A stretch of DNA of 43,042 nt from CAZSRX01 sp964609675 [NCBI: uncultured Bacteroidota bacterium] (GTDB taxonomy: Bacteria > CLD3 > SB21): assembly GCA_964609675.1 (NCBI GenBank), contig CAZSRX010000033.1:1-43042 (forward strand). Reading direction: 5' to 3'. Both the position numbers and the translations under genes were made by a program. How positions within the stretch are numbered: the first letter of the stretch is position 1; every line of letters starts with the position of its first letter. The notes under the pieces are model-generated. The model did no database searches and was not told the origin of the DNA. It saw nothing but the letters and a program-made list of their open reading frames with translations. Below are positions 1-9,630 of this stretch, in pieces.

Positions 1-69
1 TACCCTAATATACGACTTTTATTATGTAATGTCAATTATTCGGTTTAATATAATAATTAATTCATAGTC

Positions 70-104
70 AAAAAAAAGCCCCGAAGCCATGCCTCCGGGG
101 CTTG
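70..104 (-). terminator. Intrinsic terminator of the giant caspase gene
   Basis: Read on the minus strand, an 8-bp GC-rich stem (AAGCCCCG pairing with CGGGGCTT, plus strand 76-83 and 96-103) is followed by a run of T. It lies just past the stop codon of the 2652-residue gene and fits a Rho-independent terminator for it. Confidence 0.85.
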
Positions 105-124
105 GATGCTTCCGATTGCCTGCC

Positions 125-3100
125 TTAGAAATTATCGGCAAATTTTTTCACGTCAATCTTTCCTGAAATGAAATCCTTGAGCGTCTGGTTTTCCGTGCCG
201 GATTTAATCTGTCCGTAGGCTTTGGTATATTGATTCATATTAATCGCGCCGTCATTGAACGCTTTTTTGACTTTTGCGAGTTTTTCATCCATCGACATGG
301 TACCGGACGTTTTCTGCATGGTGCGGGTCAGTTTAATTTCACCGGTACCGATCATTTGCGGTTCCTGTTTGACGTTTTCCTGCCGGCGCGCCGTTTTCGA
401 AACACGGTCTTTCAGATAGTTGAATACCTCCGAGGACGTAACCCATCCGTCGTTATTGCCGGTTTCAGGATCGCTGTCGCCCTTGCCCGTAAGCGCTTCC
501 AGCAAATAATTCGTAAAGAGGCCGTGCTGGTTGTCAGGATAATCAAACGCGGACTGGTCATTAGCGGCGGCGGTCATAAATACGCGGCCTTCGGTGCCGG
601 TTTGTTTGATGATTTCTTTCGGCACCAGATTAATACCGCGGGCGCCTTTTTTCATAAATGAACGCCCGGAGCCCGTGAAACAGGCGTCTAAAGCGACAAA
701 CACATTTTTCGCTTTCACTTTGCTGAGTTCCTGCTGGAGATAGTCCACGCCGATACCGGTGATGGATATAAACTTGGGATTGCCGTCATAGGGAATCAGA
801 TAAGCGGTTTTCACGTTGCCCTGCTCATCCTGCTCCGGCGCCCCGTGCCCGGAATAATAGAAAATCAGAGTGGCTTTCTCATCGTCGATTCCGTAATTCA
901 CCAGCGTATTTAAAGCCATTTTGATGTTGTTGCCGGTCGCTTCGGCCCCTTTCAGGAATTTAACATTTTCAGCCGGAATGCCGCCGACGATTTTGTTTGT
1001 CAGCATAGCATAAACGCCCGCCGCGTCGTTGATTGCATAACTGAGCGACGGCACGTCCTTATTCTCGTAGTCGCTGATGCCGACAATCAGGGCGTATACA
1101 TTCTCCCGCATCGGCAGTTCGATACCCTCGAGTTTATCGACGGTCTTGTCGATGACGGCATTCATTTTCTTAATCGCCTCGTCCACCTTGTCTTTGATAT
1201 TGCCGCCGGTTACGGTCTTTTTAGTCTCATGGGTGACGTTGGACACCACATCCACAACCACTTCGTTTCTGTAACTCTTATCGAGGCTGATATCCAGTTC
1301 TTCGGTTTTGGAGAATCGGGGCCGTTTTTCGGTTATTTCCACCGACAGCGGCAGTTTTGAACTCGGAGAATTGTAATTATCGCTGACGGCGAAAACGAAT
1401 ACGCCTTTTTTCACTTCGCCGGGCGGGATATCGCCGACCGTAGCCGTTCCCTGGGACACTAAAACACCGGAGTCGCCTGATTTAAAAGACAGCTTTACAT
1501 TGCTGGCCGTTCCGCGCCCGGAGTTACTGACAAAGACGGTGATCTCGATGGTCTCTTTCTTCTGGATATTACCGTCGCCGTTGCCCAGGCTCTGACCGCT
1601 ACCGTCGTCACGGATCACAAACTTGCTCAGCGTCAGCAGCGGCGGATCGAGTTCTTTGGTGTTGAAATTAACGGTAATGGCATCCGCACCGAAACCGTTC
1701 TTTTCGGTGGCTTCCGCACGGATGCTGACTTTCTGGTCTATAACATCTTCGGAAGCATCAATCGTCGTAGAAACGGTTTTTTCGGAGCCGGGGGAAATGT
1801 CGCCGACATAATAACTCGGGTTGCCGAGAAACATGCCGAGGGAGCCCGCGGTAATCGAGAATTTGGCGTTGACCCCGAGCGCCGGACCTTTGCCGGTATT
1901 TTTAATGGTCATCGTGATTTTTCCCGACTCGCCGGCGGATAATACATTGTTCCCGTCTGCGTCCGAAAATACGGCGGTCGCGGTAAGAAACGGCGGCAGT
2001 GACGTCGTCGTCTCATACGAAACCGTTTGCGTCTGCGCGCCGGCCACACCCTTCAGACTCCAGACATAAACATTCTTGTCGTCGCTGCACGCGGTCAGCT
2101 TGGAGCCGTCGCGGCTGAAGGCTACATTGAATAAAGCGTCCTTGGCATCCGCCAGGGTGGTTATCAACTGGCCGGAAGCCGCATCCCAGAGTTTTACGGT
2201 ACGGTCCGCACTGGCTGTCGCGATAACTTTACCATCCGGACTCAGGGCCAGTCCCCAAATGTGGTTGGTATGACCAAAAAGGGTTTTGGTGGAAACACCG
2301 GTGGCCACATCCCAGATGATTACGTTATTGTTGTAGTTGCCGGAATACAGCAGTTTTCCGTCGTCCGAGAATTCAAGCCCGTTCACCCAATTGCCGCTGC
2401 TCCCGCTCTTCATACTGCGCACCTTGGTCCAGCTGCTGGTGTTCCAGAGGATGATTTCATCCTCCGTATCGCCGCTGGCCATGAGAATGCCGTTCTTGCT
2501 GAAGGCAATGCTCCATAAACTGGATTTATGGTCTGTAAGCGTGCGTACCAGCGCGCCCGTCTGCGCGTTCCAGATCTTCACGGTATTGTCAAACGATCCG
2601 GTGGCAAGATATTGCCCGTCAGGGCTGAAGCGAACCGGAACGATCAGGTCCGTATGGCCGGTTAAGCTGAACAACTGCGTGCCGGTGTTCACATCCCAGA
2701 CAAGTATTTTTTTATCACTGCTGACCGTCGCCATTTTGTTGCCATCCGGGCTAAAATGGATGCTGTTTATATACGAGGTATGCCCGTAAAAAGTCCGGAC
2801 CTTGGCGCCCGTTACAGCATCCCACAGGAACAGGTTCCCTTTGGAGTCGCCGCTGGCGATATATTTGTTATTGGGACTAAAATCGATGCCCCGGACTTCA
2901 TTATTATGACCGTACAATGTTTTGAATAAGGTAGCGCTTACTGAACTGCCGCTGACTACCACGGTTGATTTCTGCACACCGCCAGCGGCCAGAATACCGA
3001 TATTACTGCCGCCCTCGCCTTTACCGATGCCCGGCGAACCGGCCTGCAGCGTAAAGTCCCACGTGTTCAGCATCGGGTCGAGAAAGAGATTACCTGTCCC

Positions 3101-6100
3101 GCCGTAGCATTTCTTAAAGGCCTGTCCGCTGGAATGAATGATATTGTACGATATGACAGGATAGGAACTGTTTTCGTTGTCAATCGCGCTGCCGCCGAAG
3201 TTGTTGTAAAACACATTGTTCTTGATGATGGCGTTGGCCGAGTTCAGTCCGATTGCATCCTTGGCATCGGCGTATTCGCCACCGGCCACTTTGTAAAACA
3301 CATTGTTAGCAATAGTCGGATTGCAGTCCCAGATGTATAAGCCGTAATCATTCAATTCCCTCAAAACGTTGTTGGAGAAGGTCGCGTTGGACGCACTGAT
3401 GGTCAGCGCGCCGCCCGTGCCGCTGGAGTTCTTGAAGGTAAATCCGCTGACGGTCACACCGTTGGCGTTTTTTACCGACAGCACGGTGGCTTTACCGCTT
3501 GCATCCACGATTGTCTTCTCCGGACCGTCGCCGAGCAATTTGATATTCGGCTTGGTAATCGAGAGGCCGCTTTCGAAATAGGTCCCGGCTTTGACCTGAA
3601 TGATATCGCCGGACTGCGCGGCCGCCAGCGCCGAGGATATACTGGTATATTGTCCGCTGTTGTCTTTGGCTACGGTAAGCGTCCTCGCGGTGCCGGTATA
3701 ACCGGTATAGGAAGTATAGGTGGATGTTCCGGATGAAGTCCCGACACCGGAAACGGACCACAGCTTGATGGTATTGTCGTCGCTGGCCGAAACAAGCTTC
3801 TTCCCGTCTGACGTCATAAGCACCACGCCGACGTTGCTGCTGTGACCGTAGAGGGTCTTAATATTGGAGCCGGTTTGGATGTCCCATATACGGATCACCT
3901 TATCGTTGCCCGAACTGATTACATATTTGTTGTCCGGACTAATGGCAGCCATCCAGACATTGCCGGTATGGCTCATGGTTTTCAGTTCGTACATGCCCGG
4001 GAAATTCCATACCCGAACGGTGTTACCGTAACTGGTGGTAACCATTTTGGAACCGTCGGATGTAAAACGGATGCTGGTAATCCAACCGGTCTGAAAGCCT
4101 GTTTTTTCCTGATACCAGCTGGATGTGTTCCAGACTTTGATGTTGCCGTCCGAATCGCCGCTGATGAGATACTTGCCATCGGGGCTGAACTGCACGCTCC
4201 AGATCGAATTGGCGTGGCCGTAAAGCGCCTTGACCATGTATCCCCCGCTGACATCATAGACGCGCACGGTGTTGTCGAAGCCGCCGGCGGCCACATACTT
4301 ACCGTCGGCGCTATAGGCCACGGAGATGACATCGCTGGTGAATTCAGAGAATGTCTTGATGGCATACCCACCGCTGACATCCCAGATTTTCAGGGTCTTG
4401 TCACTGCAGCCGCTGGCCAGCTTGGTACCGTCGGGACTAAATGCGAGACTGTTTACCCAACTGCTGTGCCCGCTCAGCGATTTATACAAACTGCCGTCGG
4501 AGGTGTTAAAAATCTTTAAACTGCCGTCTTTGCCGCCGATGGCAAATTTACTGCCGTCCTTGCTCATAGCGCCGCCGCGGTTGTATTCACCGGATAACTG
4601 ATACGAAATCGTCTTGTCCAGCGTGGCGCTCAATCCATCGGAAGAAGTCGTGGTATAGGTAGAGGAATAACTGCTTCCGGATGAGGAACTGCCGACGCCT
4701 GAAACAGTCCAGAGTTTGATCATATTGTCATCACCGGCCGAAACGATAGTTTTGCCATCCGGGCTTATCAGCACCACGCCGATATTGTTGGTGTGACCGC
4801 TCAGGGTCTGTACGGCGCTGCCGGTATTGATGTCCCACACCTTGATGGTTTTGTCCCAACTTCCGGTTATAACATACTTGTCATCGGGCGTCACGGCGGC
4901 CATCCATATTTTATCCGAATGGTTTAAGGTTTTCAGTTCGGACATGGCCGGGAAACTCCATATCTTGGCCGTGCTACCGGAACTGGTCGATACCACCTTG
5001 CTGCCGTCGGAAGTGAATGCAAAGTGCGTGATCGTACCCGAATGATACAGCGTTTTTTGGACCGTCCAGGTCGTCGTGCTGAAAAGTTTAATATTGCCGG
5101 CATCATCCCCGCTGAGCAGGTACTTGCCGTCCGGGCTGAACTGTACGCTCCATACATTGCTGGTATGGTCATATAAGGTTTTGTAGGTGTAACCGCTCGT
5201 CAGATCATAAATCTTGATGTATTTGTCATAGCCGGAAACCGCCAGATATTTACCATCGGGGCTGAAACCCGTGCAAAGTACATGATCCTTGAAATCATAA
5301 AACGTATTCAGGGCATAGCCGCCGCTGACGCTCCAGACCCTGGCGGTCTTGTCACTGCTGGCAGTGGCGATTTTTGAGCCGTCTTTGCTTATGGACATGC
5401 CGTTCATCCAGCTGGTATGGCCGGTGAGTGACTTATAAAAACTTCCGTCGTCAGTTTTGAATAGTTTAATAGCGCCTTCGCCGGCGCCGATGGCAAAGAA
5501 TTGCCCATTGGGGTCCATCGCGCCGCAACGGGTATAATCGCCGGAAATCTGATAGGTAAGGGTCTTGCTCAGCGTCGCGCTGAAACTGCCCCCCGTCTGC
5601 GTGCCGGAATATCCGGAATAGGTAGAAACCGCAGTGGTAGCCAGGCCGATGTTGTTTCCGTTTTCGCCCTTGCCGATCGCCGGCGACCCGGCGCGCAGGG
5701 TGAAATCCCATGTGTTCAGCATCGGATCAGAAAACAGGTTACCGGTTCCGCCGTAACAGTTCTTGAACGCCTGCCCGCTGGAATAAATAATATTGTAATT
5801 GATTACGGGATTAGAGGTACCGCCTTCCACATCAATCGCGCTCCCGCCCGCGTTGTTATAAAAAATGTTATTCTTGATCACCGGACTGGATCCGTTCATG
5901 GCAATCGCGTCCTTGGCGCTCGCGTATTCGCCTCCGGCCACCTTATAGAAAATGTTATTGGTAATCACCGGATTGCTGCTCCAGATATAAAGACCATAGT
6001 CATTCAGTTCGGTGAATACATTATTGGAATACGTCACATTGTTGCATGCATTGATGGTCAGCGCGCCGCCCGTGCCGCTGGAATTTTTAAACGTGAATCC

Positions 6101-8083
6101 GCTTACGGTGATATTGTCCACGTTTTTCATCGTGAGCACATAGGATTTTCCTCCGGCGTCGATGATGGTCTTGCCCGGGCCTTCGCCCATTAACTTAATA
6201 TTCGACCTGGTAATGGATAAGCCGCTTTCATAATACGTTCCGGCCTTGACCTTAATTGTACTTCCGGACGTGGCGGCATACAGCGCCGATGCGATGGTCG
6301 AATACTGCCCGCTGCCGTCTTTAGCCACCACAATCTCACTGCCGCCCGTGTAGGACGAACTATAGGAAGAAGAGGAACCGGCGGCGTACCAGTTAATCAC
6401 GCCGATATCCGTGCCATTCTCACCTTTGTTTTTACACGATGAATAGGCTCCCAGCGTGTAATCGTTATTATAAGCGTTAGTAAATCCCGGGTTCGAGGTA
6501 ACTTCGTACATTTTGGAAGTAATCGAGGTGTAATCGCCCTTGGAGTTGTTATACACGCAGTTATAGGACATATACGCCGATCCGCTGAACACATAAACGC
6601 CCCAGGAATTATCTGAGATTATATTGCTCTTGATGTTGGCATAGGACTTATCATCCACATAGACGCCAACGCCGTTTTGCGTCAGACGGCCGTTTCCGAC
6701 GATGGTGTTGTGCGTAACGGTCACCGTGGAATTCTTGGCATTAATGCCCTCGTCGCCACATTTGTAAATCAGGTTGTCGGTGATCTCAGCGCTGGAATTC
6801 GTCAGAAGGATACCGGCGGACGGATCCTTGGAACAATTGTTGGTAATGGCAAGCCCGCTGATTTTAACGTTTTGCGCGTAACTGACGGATATCGTGGTCT
6901 CGGAACTGCCGTTGATAAATGTCTGCTTGGCACCATCGCCTTTTAAGGTCAGGGGTTTGGAGATGGACACGTTTTCGTAATACGTACCCGGTTTTATCCG
7001 GATGACGGCTCCGGAACTGGCGGCCGTGACAGCGGACTGAATACTTGAATACTGCCCGCTGCCGTCTTTAGCCACCACAATCTCACTACCGCCCGTATAG
7101 GAAGAACTATAGGAGGACGAGGAGCCGGAAAGACCGGACAGACTCCATATTTTTACTGAGTTGTCATCACTGGCCGAAATCAGCTTACTGCCGTCGGCCG
7201 TGAACAGAACCACGCAGGCATTCGCGCTGTGACCGTAAAGGGTCTTCACTTCAGCCCCTGTGATAATATCCCATATACGCACCACATTATCTTTGCCGCC
7301 GCTGGCCACATACTTGTTATCCGGGCTGACATCGCACATCCATACGGGGCCGGTATGCGACATGGTTTTCAGCTCATACATGGCTGGAAAACTCCAGATG
7401 CGTACCGTTTTGGATTCGCTCGTCGTAACGACTTTTGTCCCGTCCGACGTGAAGCGGATGCTCGTAATCCAACCGGCCTGAAATCCGGATTTCTCCATGT
7501 ACCAACTTGAAGTGCTCCAGACTTTTATATTACCGTCCGTATCCCCGCTGAGTAAATACTTGCCGTCCGGGCTGAACTGTACGCTCCAGATGGTGTTATT
7601 ATGACCGTAAAGGGTTTTGTATAAATACCCGCCGTTAATGTCATAGACCTTTAATTGATTATCATAACTGCCGGCCGCCACGTATTTGCCGTCGGGACTG
7701 AAGGCCACCGCGATGCCCAGATCATTGAAATCTGAAAAGGTTTTTATAGCATACCCGCCGGCAACATCCCATATTTTCAGCGTTTTGTCCGAACTGATGC
7801 TCGCCAATTTCTTCCCGTCCGGACTGAAAGCCACTCCGTTTACATAGCTGGAATGGCCGTACAGGGTCTTGTAAACGCTCCCGTTGGAACTGTTGAATAT
7901 TTTTAAAATACCATTGGCCCCGCCGACGGCAAATTTCTGCCCGTCCGGGCTAATCTCTCCGCCCCGGTTATAACCGCCGGATAATTCCCCGGTTACCGTA
8001 TTGATAAGAGTGGCATTGATCTGCGCCATCAGGGTTGCCGCCGACAGCAAAACGCTTGCGATGCATGCACATAAAGTTTTCAT
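125..8083 (-). CDS. Giant secreted WD40 / beta-helix / caspase (C14) protein
   Basis: This 2652-residue protein starts with a signal peptide (residues 1-20, ending in LMAQ), and AAAGGAG precedes the ATG. Visible order: WD40 block 1 (about 25-320), two right-handed beta-helix blocks resembling pectin-esterase/NosD repeats (about 330-565 and 578-810), WD40 blocks 2 and 3 (about 830-1130 and 1150-1450), a third beta-helix block (about 1464-1690), WD40 block 4 (about 1716-2010), two CARDB-like Ig domains (about 2030-2260), and a caspase-like peptidase C14 domain (about 2325-2580). The catalytic pair is present: His2413 in YYSGHG and Cys2468 in DACFTG. A short helical tail follows. Ser/Tyr/Gly-rich linkers separate the blocks. 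Secretion plus propeller and beta-helix scaffolds suggest an extracellular or periplasmic, possibly surface-exposed, protease. Substrate and trigger are unknown. Domain types are confident; the role is inference. Confidence 0.93.
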   Translation of the reverse strand: MKTLCACIASVLLSAATLMAQINATLINTVTGELSGGYNRGGEISPDGQKFAVGGANGILKIFNSSNGSVYKTLYGHSSYVNGVAFSPDGKKLASISSDKTLKIWDVAGGYAIKTFSDFNDLGIAVAFSPDGKYVAAGSYDNQLKVYDINGGYLYKTLYGHNNTIWSVQFSPDGKYLLSGDTDGNIKVWSTSSWYMEKSGFQAGWITSIRFTSDGTKVVTTSESKTVRIWSFPAMYELKTMSHTGPVWMCDVSPDNKYVASGGKDNVVRIWDIITGAEVKTLYGHSANACVVLFTADGSKLISASDDNSVKIWSLSGLSGSSSSYSSSYTGGSEIVVAKDGSGQYSSIQSAVTAASSGAVIRIKPGTYYENVSISKPLTLKGDGAKQTFINGSSETTISVSYAQNVKISGLAITNNCSKDPSAGILLTNSSAEITDNLIYKCGDEGINAKNSTVTVTHNTIVGNGRLTQNGVGVYVDDKSYANIKSNIISDNSWGVYVFSGSAYMSYNCVYNNSKGDYTSITSKMYEVTSNPGFTNAYNNDYTLGAYSSCKNKGENGTDIGVINWYAAGSSSSYSSSYTGGSEIVVAKDGSGQYSTIASALYAATSGSTIKVKAGTYYESGLSITRSNIKLMGEGPGKTIIDAGGKSYVLTMKNVDNITVSGFTFKNSSGTGGALTINACNNVTYSNNVFTELNDYGLYIWSSNPVITNNIFYKVAGGEYASAKDAIAMNGSSPVIKNNIFYNNAGGSAIDVEGGTSNPVINYNIIYSSGQAFKNCYGGTGNLFSDPMLNTWDFTLRAGSPAIGKGENGNNIGLATTAVSTYSGYSGTQTGGSFSATLSKTLTYQISGDYTRCGAMDPNGQFFAIGAGEGAIKLFKTDDGSFYKSLTGHTSWMNGMSISKDGSKIATASSDKTARVWSVSGGYALNTFYDFKDHVLCTGFSPDGKYLAVSGYDKYIKIYDLTSGYTYKTLYDHTSNVWSVQFSPDGKYLLSGDDAGNIKLFSTTTWTVQKTLYHSGTITHFAFTSDGSKVVSTSSGSTAKIWSFPAMSELKTLNHSDKIWMAAVTPDDKYVITGSWDKTIKVWDINTGSAVQTLSGHTNNIGVVLISPDGKTIVSAGDDNMIKLWTVSGVGSSSSGSSYSSTYTTTSSDGLSATLDKTISYQLSGEYNRGGAMSKDGSKFAIGGKDGSLKIFNTSDGSLYKSLSGHSSWVNSLAFSPDGTKLASGCSDKTLKIWDVSGGYAIKTFSEFTSDVISVAYSADGKYVAAGGFDNTVRVYDVSGGYMVKALYGHANSIWSVQFSPDGKYLISGDSDGNIKVWNTSSWYQEKTGFQTGWITSIRFTSDGSKMVTTSYGNTVRVWNFPGMYELKTMSHTGNVWMAAISPDNKYVISSGNDKVIRIWDIQTGSNIKTLYGHSSNVGVVLMTSDGKKLVSASDDNTIKLWSVSGVGTSSGTSTYTSYTGYTGTARTLTVAKDNSGQYTSISSALAAAQSGDIIQVKAGTYFESGLSITKPNIKLLGDGPEKTIVDASGKATVLSVKNANGVTVSGFTFKNSSGTGGALTISASNATFSNNVLRELNDYGLYIWDCNPTIANNVFYKVAGGEYADAKDAIGLNSANAIIKNNVFYNNFGGSAIDNENSSYPVISYNIIHSSGQAFKKCYGGTGNLFLDPMLNTWDFTLQAGSPGIGKGEGGSNIGILAAGGVQKSTVVVSGSSVSATLFKTLYGHNNEVRGIDFSPNNKYIASGDSKGNLFLWDAVTGAKVRTFYGHTSYINSIHFSPDGNKMATVSSDKKILVWDVNTGTQLFSLTGHTDLIVPVRFSPDGQYLATGSFDNTVKIWNAQTGALVRTLTDHKSSLWSIAFSKNGILMASGDTEDEIILWNTSSWTKVRSMKSGSSGNWVNGLEFSDDGKLLYSGNYNNNVIIWDVATGVSTKTLFGHTNHIWGLALSPDGKVIATASADRTVKLWDAASGQLITTLADAKDALFNVAFSRDGSKLTACSDDKNVYVWSLKGVAGAQTQTVSYETTTSLPPFLTATAVFSDADGNNVLSAGESGKITMTIKNTGKGPALGVNAKFSITAGSLGMFLGNPSYYVGDISPGSEKTVSTTIDASEDVIDQKVSIRAEATEKNGFGADAITVNFNTKELDPPLLTLSKFVIRDDGSGQSLGNGDGNIQKKETIEITVFVSNSGRGTASNVKLSFKSGDSGVLVSQGTATVGDIPPGEVKKGVFVFAVSDNYNSPSSKLPLSVEITEKRPRFSKTEELDISLDKSYRNEVVVDVVSNVTHETKKTVTGGNIKDKVDEAIKKMNAVIDKTVDKLEGIELPMRENVYALIVGISDYENKDVPSLSYAINDAAGVYAMLTNKIVGGIPAENVKFLKGAEATGNNIKMALNTLVNYGIDDEKATLIFYYSGHGAPEQDEQGNVKTAYLIPYDGNPKFISITGIGVDYLQQELSKVKAKNVFVALDACFTGSGRSFMKKGARGINLVPKEIIKQTGTEGRVFMTAAANDQSAFDYPDNQHGLFTNYLLEALTGKGDSDPETGNNDGWVTSSEVFNYLKDRVSKTARRQENVKQEPQMIGTGEIKLTRTMQKTSGTMSMDEKLAKVKKAFNDGAINMNQYTKAYGQIKSGTENQTLKDFISGKIDVKKFADNF
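6300..7124 (-). repeat. Near-identical linker/beta-helix-start repeats inside the giant gene
   Basis: Two stretches of about 80 bp, at 6300-6378 and 7046-7124, are almost identical. Each encodes the Ser/Tyr-rich linker followed by the first strand of a beta-helix block (IVVAKDGSGQYS). The third beta-helix block starts with a diverged version near 3650-3690. The near identity at DNA level points to duplication of whole linker-plus-domain modules. Confidence 0.7.
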
Positions 8084-8141
8084 AAAAACTCCTTTATCGT
8101 TGTATCATAATTAATCGGTTTTTTTATCAAGGGGTAAATCG

Positions 8142-8663
8142 TTAAATTACCCGGAATATAAAAGATTGCTCAACCACACAGATGCCGCTATCTTTGGGCA
8201 ATGGCTTGAAGCGGATTTGCCGTATAACGTTTTTAATGCAGTTAATGATAACCGCGTTTTTAGTTCCTCTGAAAACGGTATTGACTTCCTTGACCTCACC
8301 GGATGGTTCAATCTTAAACTGAAAACGGACTTTAAAGGTATAGGTATCATACTTGGTCAGGTTGTTGGTATAGCATTGAATAAAATAATCCTTTTTATTG
8401 CGTATTTTATCCGCTACTTCGTCCTCTTCCCGGCCTCCGCCAACAACAACCGGGGCGGTGAGGAATAAATCCAGCATACCCAATGAATACGTTCTGCCTT
8501 TGGCGACGGCGGTGTCCTTTCCGGTGGTATCGTTGAACCCCGTTGGAATATCCTGAGACAACAATGGAAAAACCAGCGTTAGTGAAAGCAGCCAGAATAT
8601 TCCATGGCAAAATGGATTAAAACGTAAAAACTTTTTTGGATAGATTTTTTGAGGATTGCCCAT
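8142..8663 (-). CDS. Secreted protein with AgmX/PglI- or TonB-C-like C-terminal domain
   Basis: The 173-residue product has a hydrophobic segment at about 18-36 (GIFWLLSLTLVFPLLSQ) that looks like a signal sequence with an extended N-region. The C-terminal ~75 residues follow the pattern of the AgmX/PglI C-terminal or TonB-C-like fold: a strand VRFQFKIEPSGEVKEV, a Cys-containing helix (NCIKNVIRQIRFKPL), then a final strand. No Shine-Dalgarno sequence precedes the ATG, which is common in FCB-type genomes. It lies 58 bp upstream of the giant caspase gene on the same strand, so co-transcription is possible. The family assignment is by pattern only, and the function is unknown. Confidence 0.7.
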   Translation of the reverse strand: MGNPQKIYPKKFLRFNPFCHGIFWLLSLTLVFPLLSQDIPTGFNDTTGKDTAVAKGRTYSLGMLDLFLTAPVVVGGGREEDEVADKIRNKKDYFIQCYTNNLTKYDTYTFKVRFQFKIEPSGEVKEVNTVFRGTKNAVIINCIKNVIRQIRFKPLPKDSGICVVEQSFIFRVI

Positions 8664-8761
8664 ATAAAAAGTTATTAAAAGATATTCTTATATGCAAGCG
8701 GCCATCGTTTTTTTTTATTATCCGGTAAAATCGCTGGGTCAGTGAATGATTTTTCCATACA

Positions 8762-9619
8762 TCAGAGCGTGCGGTAATCGCGGAGCAACTCCCGGATGGG
8801 TTTAACCGGGAGATGGTGTCCGGTCCATATCCGGAACGAGGCTTGCGCCTGGTAAATGAGCATATCCGTACCGTTGCGGTAGAATGCTGAGGCGCTTTTC
8901 GCTATACGGCTTAACGGCGAGTCGGAATGATAATTCATATCCAGGATGTAATGATGCGGACGTATCACGCGGGCGATTTTCTCCGGATAAACCGGTGTCA
9001 AGGCTAAAGCGTTTATCAGAACGTCAAATTCTTGGTTTAGTAGTTCCTGAAACCGTAGATAGCGTAGGTCGGTTCGGCGGCCGTACGATTGAATAAGTCG
9101 TTCGGCCCGTGCGGCATGACGGTTGGTCACCGCGATGGACCGTGGAGAAAAGTGATGCGTCAGGGCGTACAGCGCGGCCGCCGCCGCCCCGCCGGCTCCG
9201 GCAAGCAGGATGCGTTTCCCCCGGAGGCGCTCCCGGTACGGACGAAGCCAACGGATAAAGCCGTACACATCCGTATTATAGCCAATCCATTGGCCATGGG
9301 AAATCTTGATCGTATTGACGGCGCCTGTGGCCGCCGCGGTATCATCCAGCCGTTCGATATATTTCTGCAGTCGTGTTTTATACGGAATCGTAACATTGAA
9401 TCCCTGCAGCCCGGGCCAATCCCTGAGCCGCCGAATGCCTTCTCGAAAAGCGGAAGGATTGATCGGTATAAGCAGGTAACTGGCATGGAGTCCCCGAAGG
9501 CGGAAACCGTAATTATGAATCAGAGGAGAAAGGGAACGCGCCACCGGATATCCGATAAGGCCGTAAACAGCGGTTTTGCGGAAATGTTGCCGGGCAGGAG
9601 CATTACGGGACAAAAACAT
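8762..9619 (-). CDS. aroE: Shikimate dehydrogenase
   Basis: AroE reduces 3-dehydroshikimate to shikimate with NADPH in the cytosolic chorismate pathway. The 285 residues show the substrate-binding SLSP (29-32), the NVTIPYK block with catalytic Lys81, GAVNT, GYNTD with the partner Asp117, the Rossmann loop GAGGAA (141-146), and a C-terminal GTDMLIYQAQ segment. A longer reading to 9697 overlaps the upstream gene by 67 bp. The ATG at 9617-9619, 11 bp after that gene's stop, gives the usual family length and was chosen. The common NAT(P/S)xG segment reads NALALTP here, which is atypical. It is probably the last gene of an operon with trxB and the lipoprotein gene. Confidence 0.93.
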   Translation of the reverse strand: MFLSRNAPARQHFRKTAVYGLIGYPVARSLSPLIHNYGFRLRGLHASYLLIPINPSAFREGIRRLRDWPGLQGFNVTIPYKTRLQKYIERLDDTAAATGAVNTIKISHGQWIGYNTDVYGFIRWLRPYRERLRGKRILLAGAGGAAAAALYALTHHFSPRSIAVTNRHAARAERLIQSYGRRTDLRYLRFQELLNQEFDVLINALALTPVYPEKIARVIRPHHYILDMNYHSDSPLSRIAKSASAFYRNGTDMLIYQAQASFRIWTGHHLPVKPIRELLRDYRTL

Positions 9620-9630
9620 CGGCGGCGATG

